Part shown: in pieces, positions 48,107 through 60,225 of the stretch
How the letters are laid out: each line of letters starts with the position of its first letter
Numbering within the stretch: the stretch's first letter is position 1
DNA from: Kibdelosporangium persicum
Lineage (GTDB): Bacteria > Actinomycetota > Actinomycetes > Mycobacteriales > Pseudonocardiaceae
Assembly: GCF_013280595.1 (NCBI RefSeq)
Contig: NZ_JAAATY010000001.1
Span: 873,987-937,986 of the forward strand
Length of the DNA: 64,000 nt
Direction: 5' to 3'
Made by a program: the position numbers and the translations under genes
Notes under the pieces: model-generated
What the model saw: only the letters and a program-made list of their open reading frames with translations
The model's database searches: none
Told to the model about the DNA's origin: nothing

Positions 48107-48402
48107 TTCGTCTCCCTTCGAGGCTCCCAGAGAACGCGCAGGGGTTTCGTTCTTCCTCAAAGTGGAAAAGGGCAAGACGCATCGCGAGCCCGGGCGACCG
48201 AGCTCGCGGCGCTCCTGTCTGGCCCTCATCGCACGATCGTTGCAGGGTGGGACTTTCGCGCGAACAGACGGGAGTTAGTTATGTTCTGACAAAAGGCACG
48301 GTACCTCGCGGCAGCTGATCCCACAGTCGCCCGTACGGGTCAGTACCACCCGCTGCTCGGCCTACCCCGCACGGGGAACCCCAGTTGGGGCATGCTCGGG
48401 AT

Positions 48403-48714
48403 GTGCCTTTGCCCAGTTCGGTACAAGCCCGAATCCACGCCGACTACACCAGCGCGGACAGACAGACCGCGACCGCGTTGTTGCCACACGAGGACGAACT
48501 GCCACTGACGCCGCCCTACGAAAGCGTCCTCCTGGCGATCCTCACTCTGGCCCAGGGCGACCTCGACGCCTTGCGCCACTACGCCGACAGCGCCCGTTCA
48601 GACTGGCGCGATGTCCTGTACTGGTCCTCGACGCCGCCGGACCCGGACGGGCCCAAGACGTATGAGGAACTCCGGCAACGCCTCGGCCTGCCACCCGAAT
48701 CAGGACAACTCTGA
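48403..48714 (+). CDS. Small hypothetical protein
   Basis: A 103-residue acidic, mostly helical protein ([37 protein letters not shown]). No family is recognised. Coding is supported by composition and by its tight convergent overlap with the next gene. The GTG start is tentative and lacks a strong ribosome site. Confidence 0.55.
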   Translation: MPLPSSVQARIHADYTSADRQTATALLPHEDELPLTPPYESVLLAILTLAQGDLDALRHYADSARSDWRDVLYWSSTPPDPDGPKTYEELRQRLGLPPESGQL

Positions 48715-48996
48715 GGCGGACGCTGCCCACACGAGGTGTGGCGTGGTGTTGGTCCGCCCTCGCACGTACATCAGCGCATTCTCCGGCTCGGCCAAGGCGT
48801 ACTGGTTCCGCCCGTCGACCGTGATCATGTACGCACCTGTGTCCAGTGCCATTCCCCAGGCGACGATCTCAGCCTCGACCAGCTCACCGAACTCAAGCAC
48901 GACCACGAACACCCGCGGCGCCTGATCAGCGACGATCGCGGTGATCAGCGAAGTGAACTGCGTGTCGTCAGTGGACCGTTCCGTGGCGTTGGACAT
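48700..48996 (-). CDS. Small hypothetical protein
   Basis: A 98-residue protein with a compact alpha/beta pattern ([36 protein letters not shown]). Not recognised. It overlaps the convergent gene by 15 bases. A role in the nearby regulatory module is possible but unsupported. Confidence 0.55.
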   Translation of the reverse strand: MSNATERSTDDTQFTSLITAIVADQAPRVFVVVLEFGELVEAEIVAWGMALDTGAYMITVDGRNQYALAEPENALMYVRGRTNTTPHLVWAASASELS

Positions 48997-49129
48997 GAAT
49001 GATCTCCAGACAGGTACACGATGGTTGTCAATGAAGCAGGACGCCAGACCAACGGTAAGTCCACGTCAGCCCGCGACTCCAGAAGTTTGCTCTATTTTGC
49101 TTCGGTCGGCCAGTCACCGATTCGTGCAA

Positions 49130-49157
49130 TTGACAGGTATTCCTTGACTCGTAACCA
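49130..49157 (+). promoter_or_regulatory. Candidate promoter of the DUF6879/XRE module
   Basis: TTGACA (49130-49135), 16-bp spacer, TAACCA (49152-49157), 47 bases before the first gene of the module. The DNA here is AT-richer than its surroundings. Confidence 0.4.
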
Positions 49158-49204
49158 TCAGAGTCGCTGAGCAAAATGGCGCACATACATGAAAGGGTAC
49201 GACC

Positions 49205-49534
49205 ATGCGGCTGACTTTCCTGGGCAAGGCGACTCAAGGTGGCGGCTCGCCCACGTTGTTCACCACCGACCGCGGAACCTACGTGGTGCAGGGCTGGAAG
49301 GTTCCAGGACGAGCCGACCATGTGGAAATCCCGCAACGGCTCCTGAAACATCTGGAAGACGGCACATTCCTGGGCGCCAGGCTCGTTGACAGCGGCCGAG
49401 GCGGATTCACGTTGTCCGGCAGGCCGGTCACGGACCCCGAAGCACTTTCCCAGATGGACATACCTGGACACGAAACGTGCGTGGAAGTGCCGGAGAACAA
49501 GGAGGTTTGGTTCGGTGGAGCTGCTGCAAGGTGA
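49205..49534 (+). CDS. Small hypothetical protein of XRE/DUF6879 module
   Basis: A 109-residue beta-rich protein (RLTFLGKATQGGGSPTLFTT, YVVQGWKVPG, EIPQRLLKHL). Such small proteins commonly precede DUF6879 and DUF5753 regulators in actinomycetes. Supported by AAGGG upstream and a 20-base overlap with the next gene. Function is unknown. Confidence 0.7.
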   Translation: MRLTFLGKATQGGGSPTLFTTDRGTYVVQGWKVPGRADHVEIPQRLLKHLEDGTFLGARLVDSGRGGFTLSGRPVTDPEALSQMDIPGHETCVEVPENKEVWFGGAAAR

Positions 49535-50033
49535 GGCTTTCGACGGCTTGTTCCGTTCCTTCGAGCGGTCCGCGTTCCATCTGGAAGTGCAGGACAGCTA
49601 CCACACCTCCGAGGAGTCCGGCCCGTTCCGGCTCTTTCTCACCGGCGCGCCGGACGACTTCGCCTGGCACCAACCATGGCTGGACCTCATCCGCAATGCC
49701 ACCAACGCAGGCAAGAGCGTGACCCGCGCTCGGGTGGTGACCGTTCCGCACGGCGATTACACCCGATGGGGACTTGCCGTGGCGGATCACAACATCGCCG
49801 CCGGCGAGGACATCCGTTGGCTACCGCGCCATCGCATCGATTCCCAGGACCTCACAACAGACGATTTCTGGCTCTTCGACGACCGCTTGGTGGTGTTCAC
49901 CGTCTTCGAACCCGACGGCCAGTTCGCGGGCGGCGCTTCCACGATCGATCCCATGATCGTCGCCCATTGCCGGTCAGTGCGAGACCGTGTGTGGGCGGCG
50001 GCGGTCCCGCACCACGAATACGTCTCCGCATAA
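49515..50033 (+). CDS. DUF6879 family protein
   Basis: A 172-residue protein with the family pattern FERSAFHLEVQDSYH, RARVVTVPHGDYTRWGL, EDIRWLPRH and FWLFDDRLVV. The GTG has AAGGAGG nine bases upstream, inside the previous gene. DUF6879 proteins sit beside XRE-DUF5753 regulators and are probably their partners (inference). Confidence 0.8.
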   Translation: MELLQGEAFDGLFRSFERSAFHLEVQDSYHTSEESGPFRLFLTGAPDDFAWHQPWLDLIRNATNAGKSVTRARVVTVPHGDYTRWGLAVADHNIAAGEDIRWLPRHRIDSQDLTTDDFWLFDDRLVVFTVFEPDGQFAGGASTIDPMIVAHCRSVRDRVWAAAVPHHEYVSA

Positions 50034-50042
50034 GCTATCCCT

Positions 50043-50873
50043 GTGACCAGCTCGGTTCACCAAGCACGCGAAGCGCTCGGCCACCAACTCCGTGACATCC
50101 GCAAGGACGCCGGGCTCACCGGAGTGCAGCTCGCCGCACTCGCCGACTGGCACAGCTCGAAGGTGTCCAAGATCGAATACGGCAAACAGACACCGACCGA
50201 ACAAGACATCCAGGTCTGGTGCCGCCACGCGGGTGCGGCCGAACGCGTTCCCGACCTCATCGCAGCCGTTCGACACATCGAGACGATGTACGCCGAATGG
50301 AAACGAACTCTCGGCGCAGGAACCAAAAGACGTCAGCAAGCGCAGCGCGCCCTTGAGGCACGAACCCGCCTTATGCGCTGGTACGAACCCGTGCTGGTCC
50401 CAGGCATCCTGCACACGCCCGAATACGCGGCGGCCGTACTGCGGCGGGTCATCGACTTTTACCAGATCACGGACGACCTCGATGCCGGTGTCGCCGAACG
50501 CATGGAACGGCAGCAGGTTCTCTACCGCGGCGACCACCGGTTCCACTTCGTCATCGCGCAGCAAGCCCTGTCCACCATGGTCGGCGGACCTGACGTGATG
50601 CTCGGACAGCTCGACCGGCTCCTGGTGGTCATGTCACTGCCGCGCCTGACGCTCGGCATCATCCCCGGACACGCCGACTACAGAGTGCCGACCAATCAGT
50701 TCATCATGTACGACGACAAACTGGTGCACGTGGAGACCATCTCGGCTGAGCTCACGGTCAGCCAACCCAGAGAAATCGCGCTCTACGCCAAGGCGTTCGA
50801 AGCAATCAGCCAGCAAGCGGTCTACGGGAAAGCCGCACGAGCACTGATCACGGGAGCGCTCGGGAACCTGTAG
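50043..50873 (+). CDS. XRE-family regulator with DUF5753 domain
   Basis: A 276-residue protein. The helix-turn-helix lies at about 8-62 (LTGVQLAALADWHSSKVSKI) and DUF5753 at about 95-270 (YEPVLVPGILHTPEYAAAVL, FVIAQQALSTMVGG). This architecture resembles WhiJ-type regulators of differentiation. It begins nine bases after the DUF6879 stop and has no separate Shine-Dalgarno sequence. Confidence 0.88.
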   Translation: MTSSVHQAREALGHQLRDIRKDAGLTGVQLAALADWHSSKVSKIEYGKQTPTEQDIQVWCRHAGAAERVPDLIAAVRHIETMYAEWKRTLGAGTKRRQQAQRALEARTRLMRWYEPVLVPGILHTPEYAAAVLRRVIDFYQITDDLDAGVAERMERQQVLYRGDHRFHFVIAQQALSTMVGGPDVMLGQLDRLLVVMSLPRLTLGIIPGHADYRVPTNQFIMYDDKLVHVETISAELTVSQPREIALYAKAFEAISQQAVYGKAARALITGALGNL

Positions 50874-50874
50874 G

Positions 50875-53418
<2,544 letters not shown>

Positions 53419-53422
<4 letters not shown>

Positions 53423-55698
53423 GTGGTCGCGGGCTCCTCTGCCGATGCCTTGTCGTCCGTGCTGTCCTTGGCGGACTCGTCGGCCTTCTTCTCGGCGTCC
53501 TCGTCCTTGACCAGGACCAGGCTGATCTTGCCGCGCGAGTCGATGTCGGCGATCTCCACGCGGAGCTTGTCGCCGACCTTGACCACGTCCTCGACCTTGC
53601 CGATGCGCTTGCCGTTGCCCAGCTTGGAGATGTGCACCAGGCCGTCCTTGCCCGGCAGCAGCGAGACGAACGCGCCGAAGGCGGCGGTCTTGACAACCGT
53701 GCCGAGGAAGCGCTCGCCGACCTTCGGCAGCTGCGGGTTGGCGATGGCGTTGATCTTGGAGATCGCCGCCTCGGCCGACGGGCCGTCCGCCGCACCGACG
53801 TAGATCGTGCCGTCGTCCTCGATGGAGATGTCGGCGCCGGTCTCCTCGGTGATCGAGTTGATCATCTTGCCCTTCGGGCCGATCACCTCGCCGATCTTGT
53901 CGACCGGGATCTTCACGCTGGTCACGCGCGGCGCGAACGGGCTCATCTCGTCCGGCTTGTCGATCGCCTCGGCGATCACCTCGAGGATGGTCAGCCGGGC
54001 GTCGTACGCCTGCTTCAGCGCGGCGGCCAGCACCTCGGACGGGATGCCGTCGAGCTTGGTGTCCAGCTGCAGCGCGGTCACGAAGTCCTTGGTGCCCGCG
54101 ACCTTGAAGTCCATGTCGCCGAAGGCGTCCTCGGCGCCGAGGATGTCGGTCAGCGCGACGTACTCGGTCTTGCCGTCGACCTCGTCGGACACCAGGCCCA
54201 TCGCGATGCCCGCGACGGGCGCCTTGAGCGGCACGCCGGCGTTGAGCAGCGACAGGGTGGACGCACACACCGAGCCCATCGAGGTGGAACCGTTGGAGCC
54301 CAACGCCTCCGACACCTGGCGCAGCGCGTACGGGAACTCGTCCCGCTTGGGCAGCACCGGCACGATCGCCCGCTCGGCGAGCGCGCCGTGGCCGATCTCG
54401 CGGCGCTTGGGCGAGCCGACCCGGCCGGTCTCACCGGTCGAGTACGGCGGGAAGTTGTAGTGGTGCAGGTACCGCTTGGTGGTCTCCGGCGACAGCGAGT
54501 CGATCTGCTGTTCCATCCGCAGCATGTTCAGCGTGGTGACGCCCAGGATCTGGGTCTCGCCGCGCTCGAACAGCGCCGAGCCGTGCGCCCGCGGGATCAC
54601 GGCGACCTCGGCGGACAGCTGACGGATGTCGGTCAGGCCACGGCCGTCGATGCGGACCTTGTCCCGCAGGATCCGCTGCCGGACCAGCTTCTTGTTCAGC
54701 GAACGGAACGCCGCGCCGAGCTCCTTCTCGCGGCCCTCGAACTCCTCGCGCTCGCCGACCGTCTCCAGCACACCGGCCTTGACCTCGTCGATCGCGGCCT
54801 CGCGCTCCTGCTTGCCCGCGATGGTCAGCGCCTCGGCCAGCTTCTGGGCCGCCGCGGCCTCGACGGCCTCGTAGGCGTCCGGCTGGTAGGCCGGGAACAC
54901 CGGGAACTCGGCGGTCTCCTTGGCGGCGAGCTTGGCCAGCTCCTGCTGGGCCTCGCAGAGCGAGCGGATGAACGGCTTGGCGGCCTCCAGGCCCTCGGCC
55001 ACGACCTGCTCGGTCGGCGCCGGGGCACCGTCGCCCACCAGGTCGATCACGTTCTCGGTGGCCTCGGCCTCGACCATCATGATCGCGACGTCGTCACCGA
55101 CGATGCGGCCGGCGACGACCATGTCGAACACGGCCTTCTCCAGCTGCGTGTAGGTCGGGAACGCGACCCACTGGCTCGCGCCGTCCTCACCGGGGATGAG
55201 GGCCACACGCACGCCCCCGACCGGGCCGGAGAACGGCAGGCCGGCGAGCTGGGTGGAGGCGGAGGCGGCGTTGATCGCCACGACGTCGTACAGGTCCTGC
55301 GGGGCCAGGCTCATCACCGTGACGACGACCTGGATCTCGTTGCGCAGGCCGTCGACGAACGACGGGCGCAGCGGCCGGTCGATCAACCGGCAGGCCAGGA
55401 TGGCGTCGGTGGACGGGCGGCCCTCACGGCGGAAGAACGCGCCGGGGATGCGGCCGACCGAGTACATCCGCTCTTCGACGTCGACCGTCAGCGGGAAGAA
55501 GTCGAAGTGCTCCTTCGGGTGCTTCGACGCGGTGGTCGCCGAGAGCAGCATGGTCTCCTCGTCGAGGTAGGCCACGACGCTGCCTGCTGCCTGGCGAGCG
55601 AGGCGGCCGGTCTCGAACCGGACGACGCGCTTGCCGAACTTGCCGTTGTCGATCACGGCAGTGGTCTCGTGGACCCCAGGTTCCTGGGAGTCAGTCAT
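53419..55698 (-). CDS. pnp: Polyribonucleotide nucleotidyltransferase
   Basis: A 759-residue protein. Two RNase PH domains (first containing [20 protein letters not shown], second [14 protein letters not shown]) are followed by KH ([15 protein letters not shown]) and S1 ([19 protein letters not shown]) domains and an acidic Ala/Asp/Lys tail. It degrades RNA phosphorolytically and, in actinobacteria, makes 3' tails. GAGGAG lies about 11 bases before the ATG. Confidence 0.96.
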
Positions 55699-55877
55699 GT
55701 AGTTGTTTCTCCTCGTCTTACGGGCCCGCGGCCGGAACTTCCGCCGTCGACGCGGTGTGGACGAGGCCGGTCTTCGATCGAAGCCCCCGGGTCTCCTCTT
55801 TCCCGCCCGGAAGCCACTACCGAGGACCGGCGCAGATTCTGCCCCGTCCGCCAAGCCCTGTCGTCTTGTCAATGTGC
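55699..55877 (-). ncRNA. pnp leader, candidate Actino-pnp motif region
   Basis: A 179-base untranslated gap between the rpsO terminator and pnp. Actinobacterial pnp genes often carry a conserved leader (the Actino-pnp motif), and this stretch has suitable GC-rich symmetry. A TTGACA on the minus strand (55867-55872 on the plus coordinates) may be a -35. I could not confirm the motif's consensus. Confidence 0.35.
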
Positions 55878-55911
55878 GGAGGGGGAGCAGCCGCCTGGCC
55901 GCTCCCCCTCC
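55878..55911 (-). terminator. Terminator of rpsO
   Basis: GGAGGGGGAGC and GCTCCCCCTCC form a perfect 11-bp stem with a 12-base interior, six bases beyond the rpsO stop codon. It should separate rpsO from pnp at least partly. Confidence 0.7.
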
Positions 55912-55916
55912 CAAGC

Positions 55917-56186
55917 TCACCTGCGGAGGCCGAGCCGCTGGATCAGCGACCGGTACCGCTGGATGTCCACCTTGGCCACGTAGTTGAGCAACCGGCGGCG
56001 GCGACCCACCAGCAGCAACAGGCCGCGGCGGGAGTGGTGGTCGTGCTTGTGCTGCTGAAGGTGCCGGGTCAGGTCACTGATCCGCTTGGTCAGCAGCGCG
56101 ACCTGAGCCTCGGGTGATCCGGTGTCCGAGTCGTGCAACCCGTACTCGCCGAGGATCGTCTTCTTCTGGTCGGTGGTCAGCGCCAC
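55917..56186 (-). CDS. rpsO: 30S ribosomal protein S15
   Basis: An 89-residue protein of canonical length with the motifs [30 protein letters not shown] and [11 protein letters not shown]. It binds 16S rRNA early in assembly. The GTG at 56186 has AAGGAG eight bases upstream. A small hairpin in the leader may be relevant to S15 autoregulation. Confidence 0.97.
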   Translation of the reverse strand: MALTTDQKKTILGEYGLHDSDTGSPEAQVALLTKRISDLTRHLQQHKHDHHSRRGLLLLVGRRRRLLNYVAKVDIQRYRSLIQRLGLRR

Positions 56187-56223
56187 GCGTGTTTCTCCTT
56201 GTTCGTGTACATGTCCCGTGAGG

Positions 56224-56240
56224 ACGCCTCGTCGAGGCGT
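56224..56240 (-). promoter_or_regulatory. Hairpin in the rpsO leader
   Basis: ACGCCTCG-T-CGAGGCGT is a perfect 8-bp palindrome with a single central base, 38 bases before the rpsO start. S15 leaders often carry an S15-binding structure; that role is inferred. Confidence 0.35.
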
Positions 56241-56368
56241 TAGTCGGTACCAGCCGCCACGGACCGCAGCAGGACCCAACTACGAAGGGTATCAGGGCCT
56301 ACGCACACGCAGGCAACCGAGCGGGCACCACACGCTCGGAACAGTCAGTCCACCAGGCGATGTCCATT

Positions 56369-56412
56369 CTACTGAATCGAGGTGGCCGGACGCTCGTGCC
56401 GGTTTTCAGTAG
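56369..56412. promoter_or_regulatory. Inverted repeat just before the LysE gene
   Basis: CTACTGAA (56369-56376) and TTCAGTAG (56405-56412) are exact inverted repeats, the second ending nine bases before the ATG at 56422. It could be an operator for the exporter gene. Confidence 0.35.
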
Positions 56413-56421
56413 CCTGGCGCG

Positions 56422-57033
56422 ATGGTCAGTGCACTGCTCGCGTTCGCCGGCGTGGCCCTGCTCGCCACGCTGGTGCCCGGCCCGGACACGGCCGTGGTGA
56501 TCAAGAACTCCGTCGCCTCCGGCCGCCGGGCCGGGCTGCTGACGGCACTGGGATGCAGCACCGGTCAACTGCTGTGGGGAGCGGCCTCGATCGCCGGGAT
56601 CGCCGCCGTCCTGGCGTCCTCTGTGGTCGCCTTCGCCATCGTCAAGTGGGTGGGCGTCGCCTACCTCTGCTACCTGGGGATTCGTGCGTTGGTCGCGGCC
56701 TTCCGCGGCTCCGGGGCGCCTGCCGCGCCGCAGCCGGGACGGGCCACGCGCAACGCGTACCGCGAAGGGCTGCTGACCAACGCCCTCAACCCGAAGACCG
56801 CGCTGTTCATGTCCGCGTTGCTGCCGCAGTTCCTTGAGCCTGGTTCGTCCCTTTTGTTCGCTTTCACCTTGGTCGTCACGACCGGTCTGGTGAGCTTCGC
56901 GTTCATGGCGGCGTACGCCGTCGGTTTCTCCACGATCGGACACGTGCTACGGCGACCACCCGTACGACGTGCCATCGACGGCGTCATGGGTACGGTGCTC
57001 GTCGGCTTCGGGGCCAGGTTGGCCACAGAGTAG
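56422..57033 (+). CDS. LysE/RhtB-family exporter
   Basis: A 203-residue protein with six predicted helices. The family motif VPGPDTAVVIKNSVASGRRAG is near the N-terminus, followed by the NPKTALFM motif. Members export amino acids such as lysine, homoserine or leucine; the substrate is not readable. No LysG-type regulator is adjacent. The ATG lacks a clear Shine-Dalgarno sequence. Confidence 0.88.
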   Translation: MVSALLAFAGVALLATLVPGPDTAVVIKNSVASGRRAGLLTALGCSTGQLLWGAASIAGIAAVLASSVVAFAIVKWVGVAYLCYLGIRALVAAFRGSGAPAAPQPGRATRNAYREGLLTNALNPKTALFMSALLPQFLEPGSSLLFAFTLVVTTGLVSFAFMAAYAVGFSTIGHVLRRPPVRRAIDGVMGTVLVGFGARLATE

Positions 57034-57078
57034 GCGTGGGGGTTAACCGGGTCGTACGTCGTCCCAGGTTGCGCCAAG

Positions 57079-58293
57079 GTGATGGGCATGTTCACCAGAC
57101 GCACATGGGCTGAGCTGCTCTACGTGCTCGCCTGCCTGCCGATGTGTGTCGCAGGGCTCGTGGTGATGCTCGTGCCGCTCCTGGTCGGCACGGCGTTGTC
57201 CATCACGTTCGTCGGGTTGCCGATCGCCGCGCTCGGTGTGCTCATCGCGCGCGGCCTCGGCAACACCTACCGCCGCCTGGCCGGGTCCCTGCTGGGTGTG
57301 CGGGTCGCCAAGCCCGGCCCACCCGCGCCGAGGCGTGGCGTCGTCCCGGCGGTGCTGATCAACGCGGCCAGCTGGCGTTCGGTGCTCTACGTCGTGCTGA
57401 AGGCCCCGGTCGGGCTCGTCACGTTCGTCGTTCCCGCCTTGTTCTGGGTGTACGGCCTGTTCATGCTCACGCACGTGACGTACTGGTTCGGCCTGCCCGA
57501 GAAGCTGAGCCTGCCGTTCAGCGACATCCGCATCGACACCTGGCCCAACGCCGTCCTGTTCGCCGTGGCCGGAGCCGCCCTGCTGGTGGCGGCGCCGCAC
57601 GTGACGCACGGCGTGCTGGTGCTCGACCGGCTGCTGGTCCGGGGCCTGCTCGGCCCGACGACCCTCAGCCAGCGGGTCCGTGACCTGGAGGAAACCCGGG
57701 CGCACGCGGTCGACGACGCCGCCGCACGACTACGCCAGATCGAACGGGACCTGCACGACGGCACGCAGGCCAGGATGGTCGCGCTGGCCATGCACCTCGG
57801 CATGGTGAAGGAGGAACTGGCGGGCGACCCCGATCTCGTGCTGACCCGCAGACTGGTCGACCTCGCGCACACCAACGCCAAGGAGGCGTTGGTCGAGGTC
57901 CGTGACCTGGCCAGGGGAATCCACCCGGCCGCGTTGGACAAGGGACTGGACGCCGCACTGGCCACTGTGGCCTCCCGCAGCCCGATCCCGGTCACGTTGG
58001 ACGTGCGGCTGGAGTCCCGTCCGCCGCAGGCGATCGAGATGATCGCCTACTTCTGCACGGCCGAACTGCTGACCAACATCGCCAAGCACTCGCAGGCGAC
58101 CGAGGCGTCGGTCACGATCACCGGCCCGGGACCGCGGATCGAGGTGACCGACAACGGGATCGGCGGGGCGTGCGTGAAACCCGGCGCGGGACTCGCCGGA
58201 CTGCGTGAACGTGTGGCCACAGTGGACGGCACGCTGACGCTGAGCAGCCCGCCGGGAGGCCCCACCACGGTCGTGATCTCATTCCCGGCATGA
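57079..58293 (+). CDS. Sensor histidine kinase (NarL-type system)
   Basis: A 404-residue protein. About five helices (15-190) form a DUF-like sensor region, then the HisKA_3 dimerisation motif ERDLHDGTQARMVALAM with the phospho-acceptor His, the N-box region AELLTNIAKHSQA and the G-box DNGIGG. It phosphorylates the regulator that overlaps its stop. The GTG, ATG or next ATG (57079, 57082, 57088) could each be the start. Confidence 0.92.
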   Translation: MMGMFTRRTWAELLYVLACLPMCVAGLVVMLVPLLVGTALSITFVGLPIAALGVLIARGLGNTYRRLAGSLLGVRVAKPGPPAPRRGVVPAVLINAASWRSVLYVVLKAPVGLVTFVVPALFWVYGLFMLTHVTYWFGLPEKLSLPFSDIRIDTWPNAVLFAVAGAALLVAAPHVTHGVLVLDRLLVRGLLGPTTLSQRVRDLEETRAHAVDDAAARLRQIERDLHDGTQARMVALAMHLGMVKEELAGDPDLVLTRRLVDLAHTNAKEALVEVRDLARGIHPAALDKGLDAALATVASRSPIPVTLDVRLESRPPQAIEMIAYFCTAELLTNIAKHSQATEASVTITGPGPRIEVTDNGIGGACVKPGAGLAGLRERVATVDGTLTLSSPPGGPTTVVISFPA

Positions 58294-58934
58294 GGATCGT
58301 CATCGCCGAGGACAGCGCCGTGCTGCGGGACGGCCTGTCGCTGCTGCTGACCACGCGCGGCCACGAAGTGCTGGCGACCGTCAGCACAGGCGAGGAACTC
58401 CTCGCCGCGGCCACCGAACACGTCCCGGACATCGCCGTGGTCGACGTGCGCATGCCGCCGACGTTCACCGACGAGGGCGTCCGCGCGGCGTTGGCCGTAC
58501 GCAAGTCGCACCCTTCGGTGGGCCTTTTGGTGTTCTCCCAGCACATCGAGACCCGGTACGCCGCCGAACTGCTGGCCGGCGGCGCGCGGGGCGTCGGCTA
58601 TCTGTTGAAGGACCGGGTGGCGGACGTCAGCGACTTCATGTCCGCGTGCGAACGGATCGCGGCGGGCGGCACCGTGCTGGATCCCGAAGTGGTGACACAG
58701 GTTCTGGGCGCGAGCAGGCATGCGCAGGACTTGTCCGCGCTGACGGCACGGGAACGCGAGGTGCTCGGGTTGATGGCCGAAGGCCGCACGAACACCGCCA
58801 TCGCGAAGACGTTGTACGTCACCGAAGGCTCAGTGGAGAAGCACATCAGCAGCATCTTCGCCAAGCTCGGCCTGCCGCCGTCGGACACCGACCACCGCCG
58901 TGTCCTGGCCGTCCTGCGCTACCTGTCCGGCTGA
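58290..58934 (+). CDS. NarL/LuxR-type response regulator
   Basis: A 214-residue protein. The receiver domain (1-120) has the acidic pocket AEDS, the phospho-acceptor in VVDVRMPP and K in LLKDRV. The LuxR helix-turn-helix is LTAREREVLGLMAEGRTNTA followed by VEKHISSIFAKLGL. The stop of the kinase gene overlaps its ATG by four bases. Targets are unknown; its 3' end overlaps the Abi_2 gene by 16 bases. Confidence 0.93.
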   Translation: MRIVIAEDSAVLRDGLSLLLTTRGHEVLATVSTGEELLAAATEHVPDIAVVDVRMPPTFTDEGVRAALAVRKSHPSVGLLVFSQHIETRYAAELLAGGARGVGYLLKDRVADVSDFMSACERIAAGGTVLDPEVVTQVLGASRHAQDLSALTAREREVLGLMAEGRTNTAIAKTLYVTEGSVEKHISSIFAKLGLPPSDTDHRRVLAVLRYLSG

Positions 58935-60208
58935 AGATCTGCCGTCGTCACAGCTGTCTCAAGCGCGTGGAGTGACACGTACCGTTGCCTTTGCACGAAC
59001 GCAGAGCCACGACCAGTTCCGGCATGCGGCAGCGCACCGCTCAACTGCCGATGAGCGGGATCTCCCGGACGGGACAGCAAGAACACCTGGTATCGGCCAT
59101 CCGTCCAGGTGTCGGCAGTCTGCCTGATGACGTTCGCGATCTTGCGGTCGAATCGGTCTGTTGACTCCAGCAACCGGGCAGCCTCTTCCAACGTCCACTC
59201 GATGTTGTCCCGCCGATGAAGGACAGCTGGAACGTCCGGCTTGATCTCTCGATCGGCGTAGAAGGCCACGCGCTCGACAGGCTGGAAGGCTCGACCTGCC
59301 TGACAGATGAACGCACGGCACTCTTCGTAGAGCGGCCAAACACGCTTTGCCGGTACGACAACGGTGTCATCCACTCTGACCGGCCGTTGAGCGTATACGG
59401 CCATCACGTCACTACACCGCCCGATCCACTTCGCGGCATTGGTGTCTATGAACGCGGCAAGCTCAACGACTTGCCTGACCTCGAACGGCATGTCTACGTT
59501 GATCGTCGAATCATGATGGGCGAGTCGATTGCGGAACCTCCGAACCCGCTCGACGGCGACCGAGACCTGCTTGCGCTTCCCCGATGAGTACGGAAAAGCC
59601 TTGTGCAAGCAGTCCCGCCAGAGTTCCTCGTATTTCGGACCGAGCAATCCCGACCAGAATCCGAAGCTCAATCCGGCGATGATCTGGTGCCGCGATTCCT
59701 TCCCCTGTGCTCTTAGGCCGTGTATCAAAGCCCCGTTCGCGATAGTCGGGCCGGATGCGGCCCCTGGCGCCACTGCGGAAACGCCCAAAGACAACCAGTA
59801 TTCGCGGCGTTCCCGCAGCGACGCCAGGAACCACCCCACCGAGCCGACTCCGGCCTCCGGCCGGGGCAGACTCTCATCGAACGGGGACATCGATACACGG
59901 CCTAGCCACTCACGCACGACAGCCACCGCCTCAGCCACGTGGTCTCCACCTGGCGTGGGCAGGAGGAACCATGGGATGCCACATTGCTCTTCACGGGAAT
60001 GCAGCCGAAGACAGTGGTCAAGGGCGTTGCGGAGCAGCACCTCGAGGTGTCCGACGATTTCGAACGCAGCAGCTGACGTGCGAGCACTCCACTCGTACAA
60101 CTCGAGTGCCGCTTGCTTCTCTCCGGCTGCCGCTCGGAGGTAAGGAGCCATCCGTGGCTCAGAAAGCATGTCCCATACGGCGGGCACATCGAACTCGACG
60201 GACGACAT
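58919..60208 (-). CDS. Abi_2/AbiF-type abortive-infection protein (HEPN)
   Basis: A 429-residue protein. The Abi_2 features are a helical N-terminus (LELYEWSARTSAAAFEIVGH), GLSFGFWSGLLG (179-190) and the HEPN RNase motif R-x4-H at R226-N-R-L-A-H231, inside RFRNRLAHHD. A C-terminal region of about 170 residues (AFYADREIKPDVPAVLHRRD onward) is not part of the usual Abi_2 domain. Such proteins are associated with phage exclusion, probably by RNA cleavage. A TAGCAT at 60215-60220 six bases before the ATG predicts a leaderless mRNA. Divergent from the hairpin RNA candidate. Confidence 0.85.
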   Translation of the reverse strand: MSSVEFDVPAVWDMLSEPRMAPYLRAAAGEKQAALELYEWSARTSAAAFEIVGHLEVLLRNALDHCLRLHSREEQCGIPWFLLPTPGGDHVAEAVAVVREWLGRVSMSPFDESLPRPEAGVGSVGWFLASLRERREYWLSLGVSAVAPGAASGPTIANGALIHGLRAQGKESRHQIIAGLSFGFWSGLLGPKYEELWRDCLHKAFPYSSGKRKQVSVAVERVRRFRNRLAHHDSTINVDMPFEVRQVVELAAFIDTNAAKWIGRCSDVMAVYAQRPVRVDDTVVVPAKRVWPLYEECRAFICQAGRAFQPVERVAFYADREIKPDVPAVLHRRDNIEWTLEEAARLLESTDRFDRKIANVIRQTADTWTDGRYQVFLLSRPGDPAHRQLSGALPHAGTGRGSAFVQRQRYVSLHALETAVTTADLQPDR

Positions 60209-60225
60209 AGCGGGATGCTAGTGTC

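Noticed and set aside
53632-55983. A 783-codon open frame opposite pnp
   Set aside because: Low-complexity shadow composition; pnp occupies the other strand.
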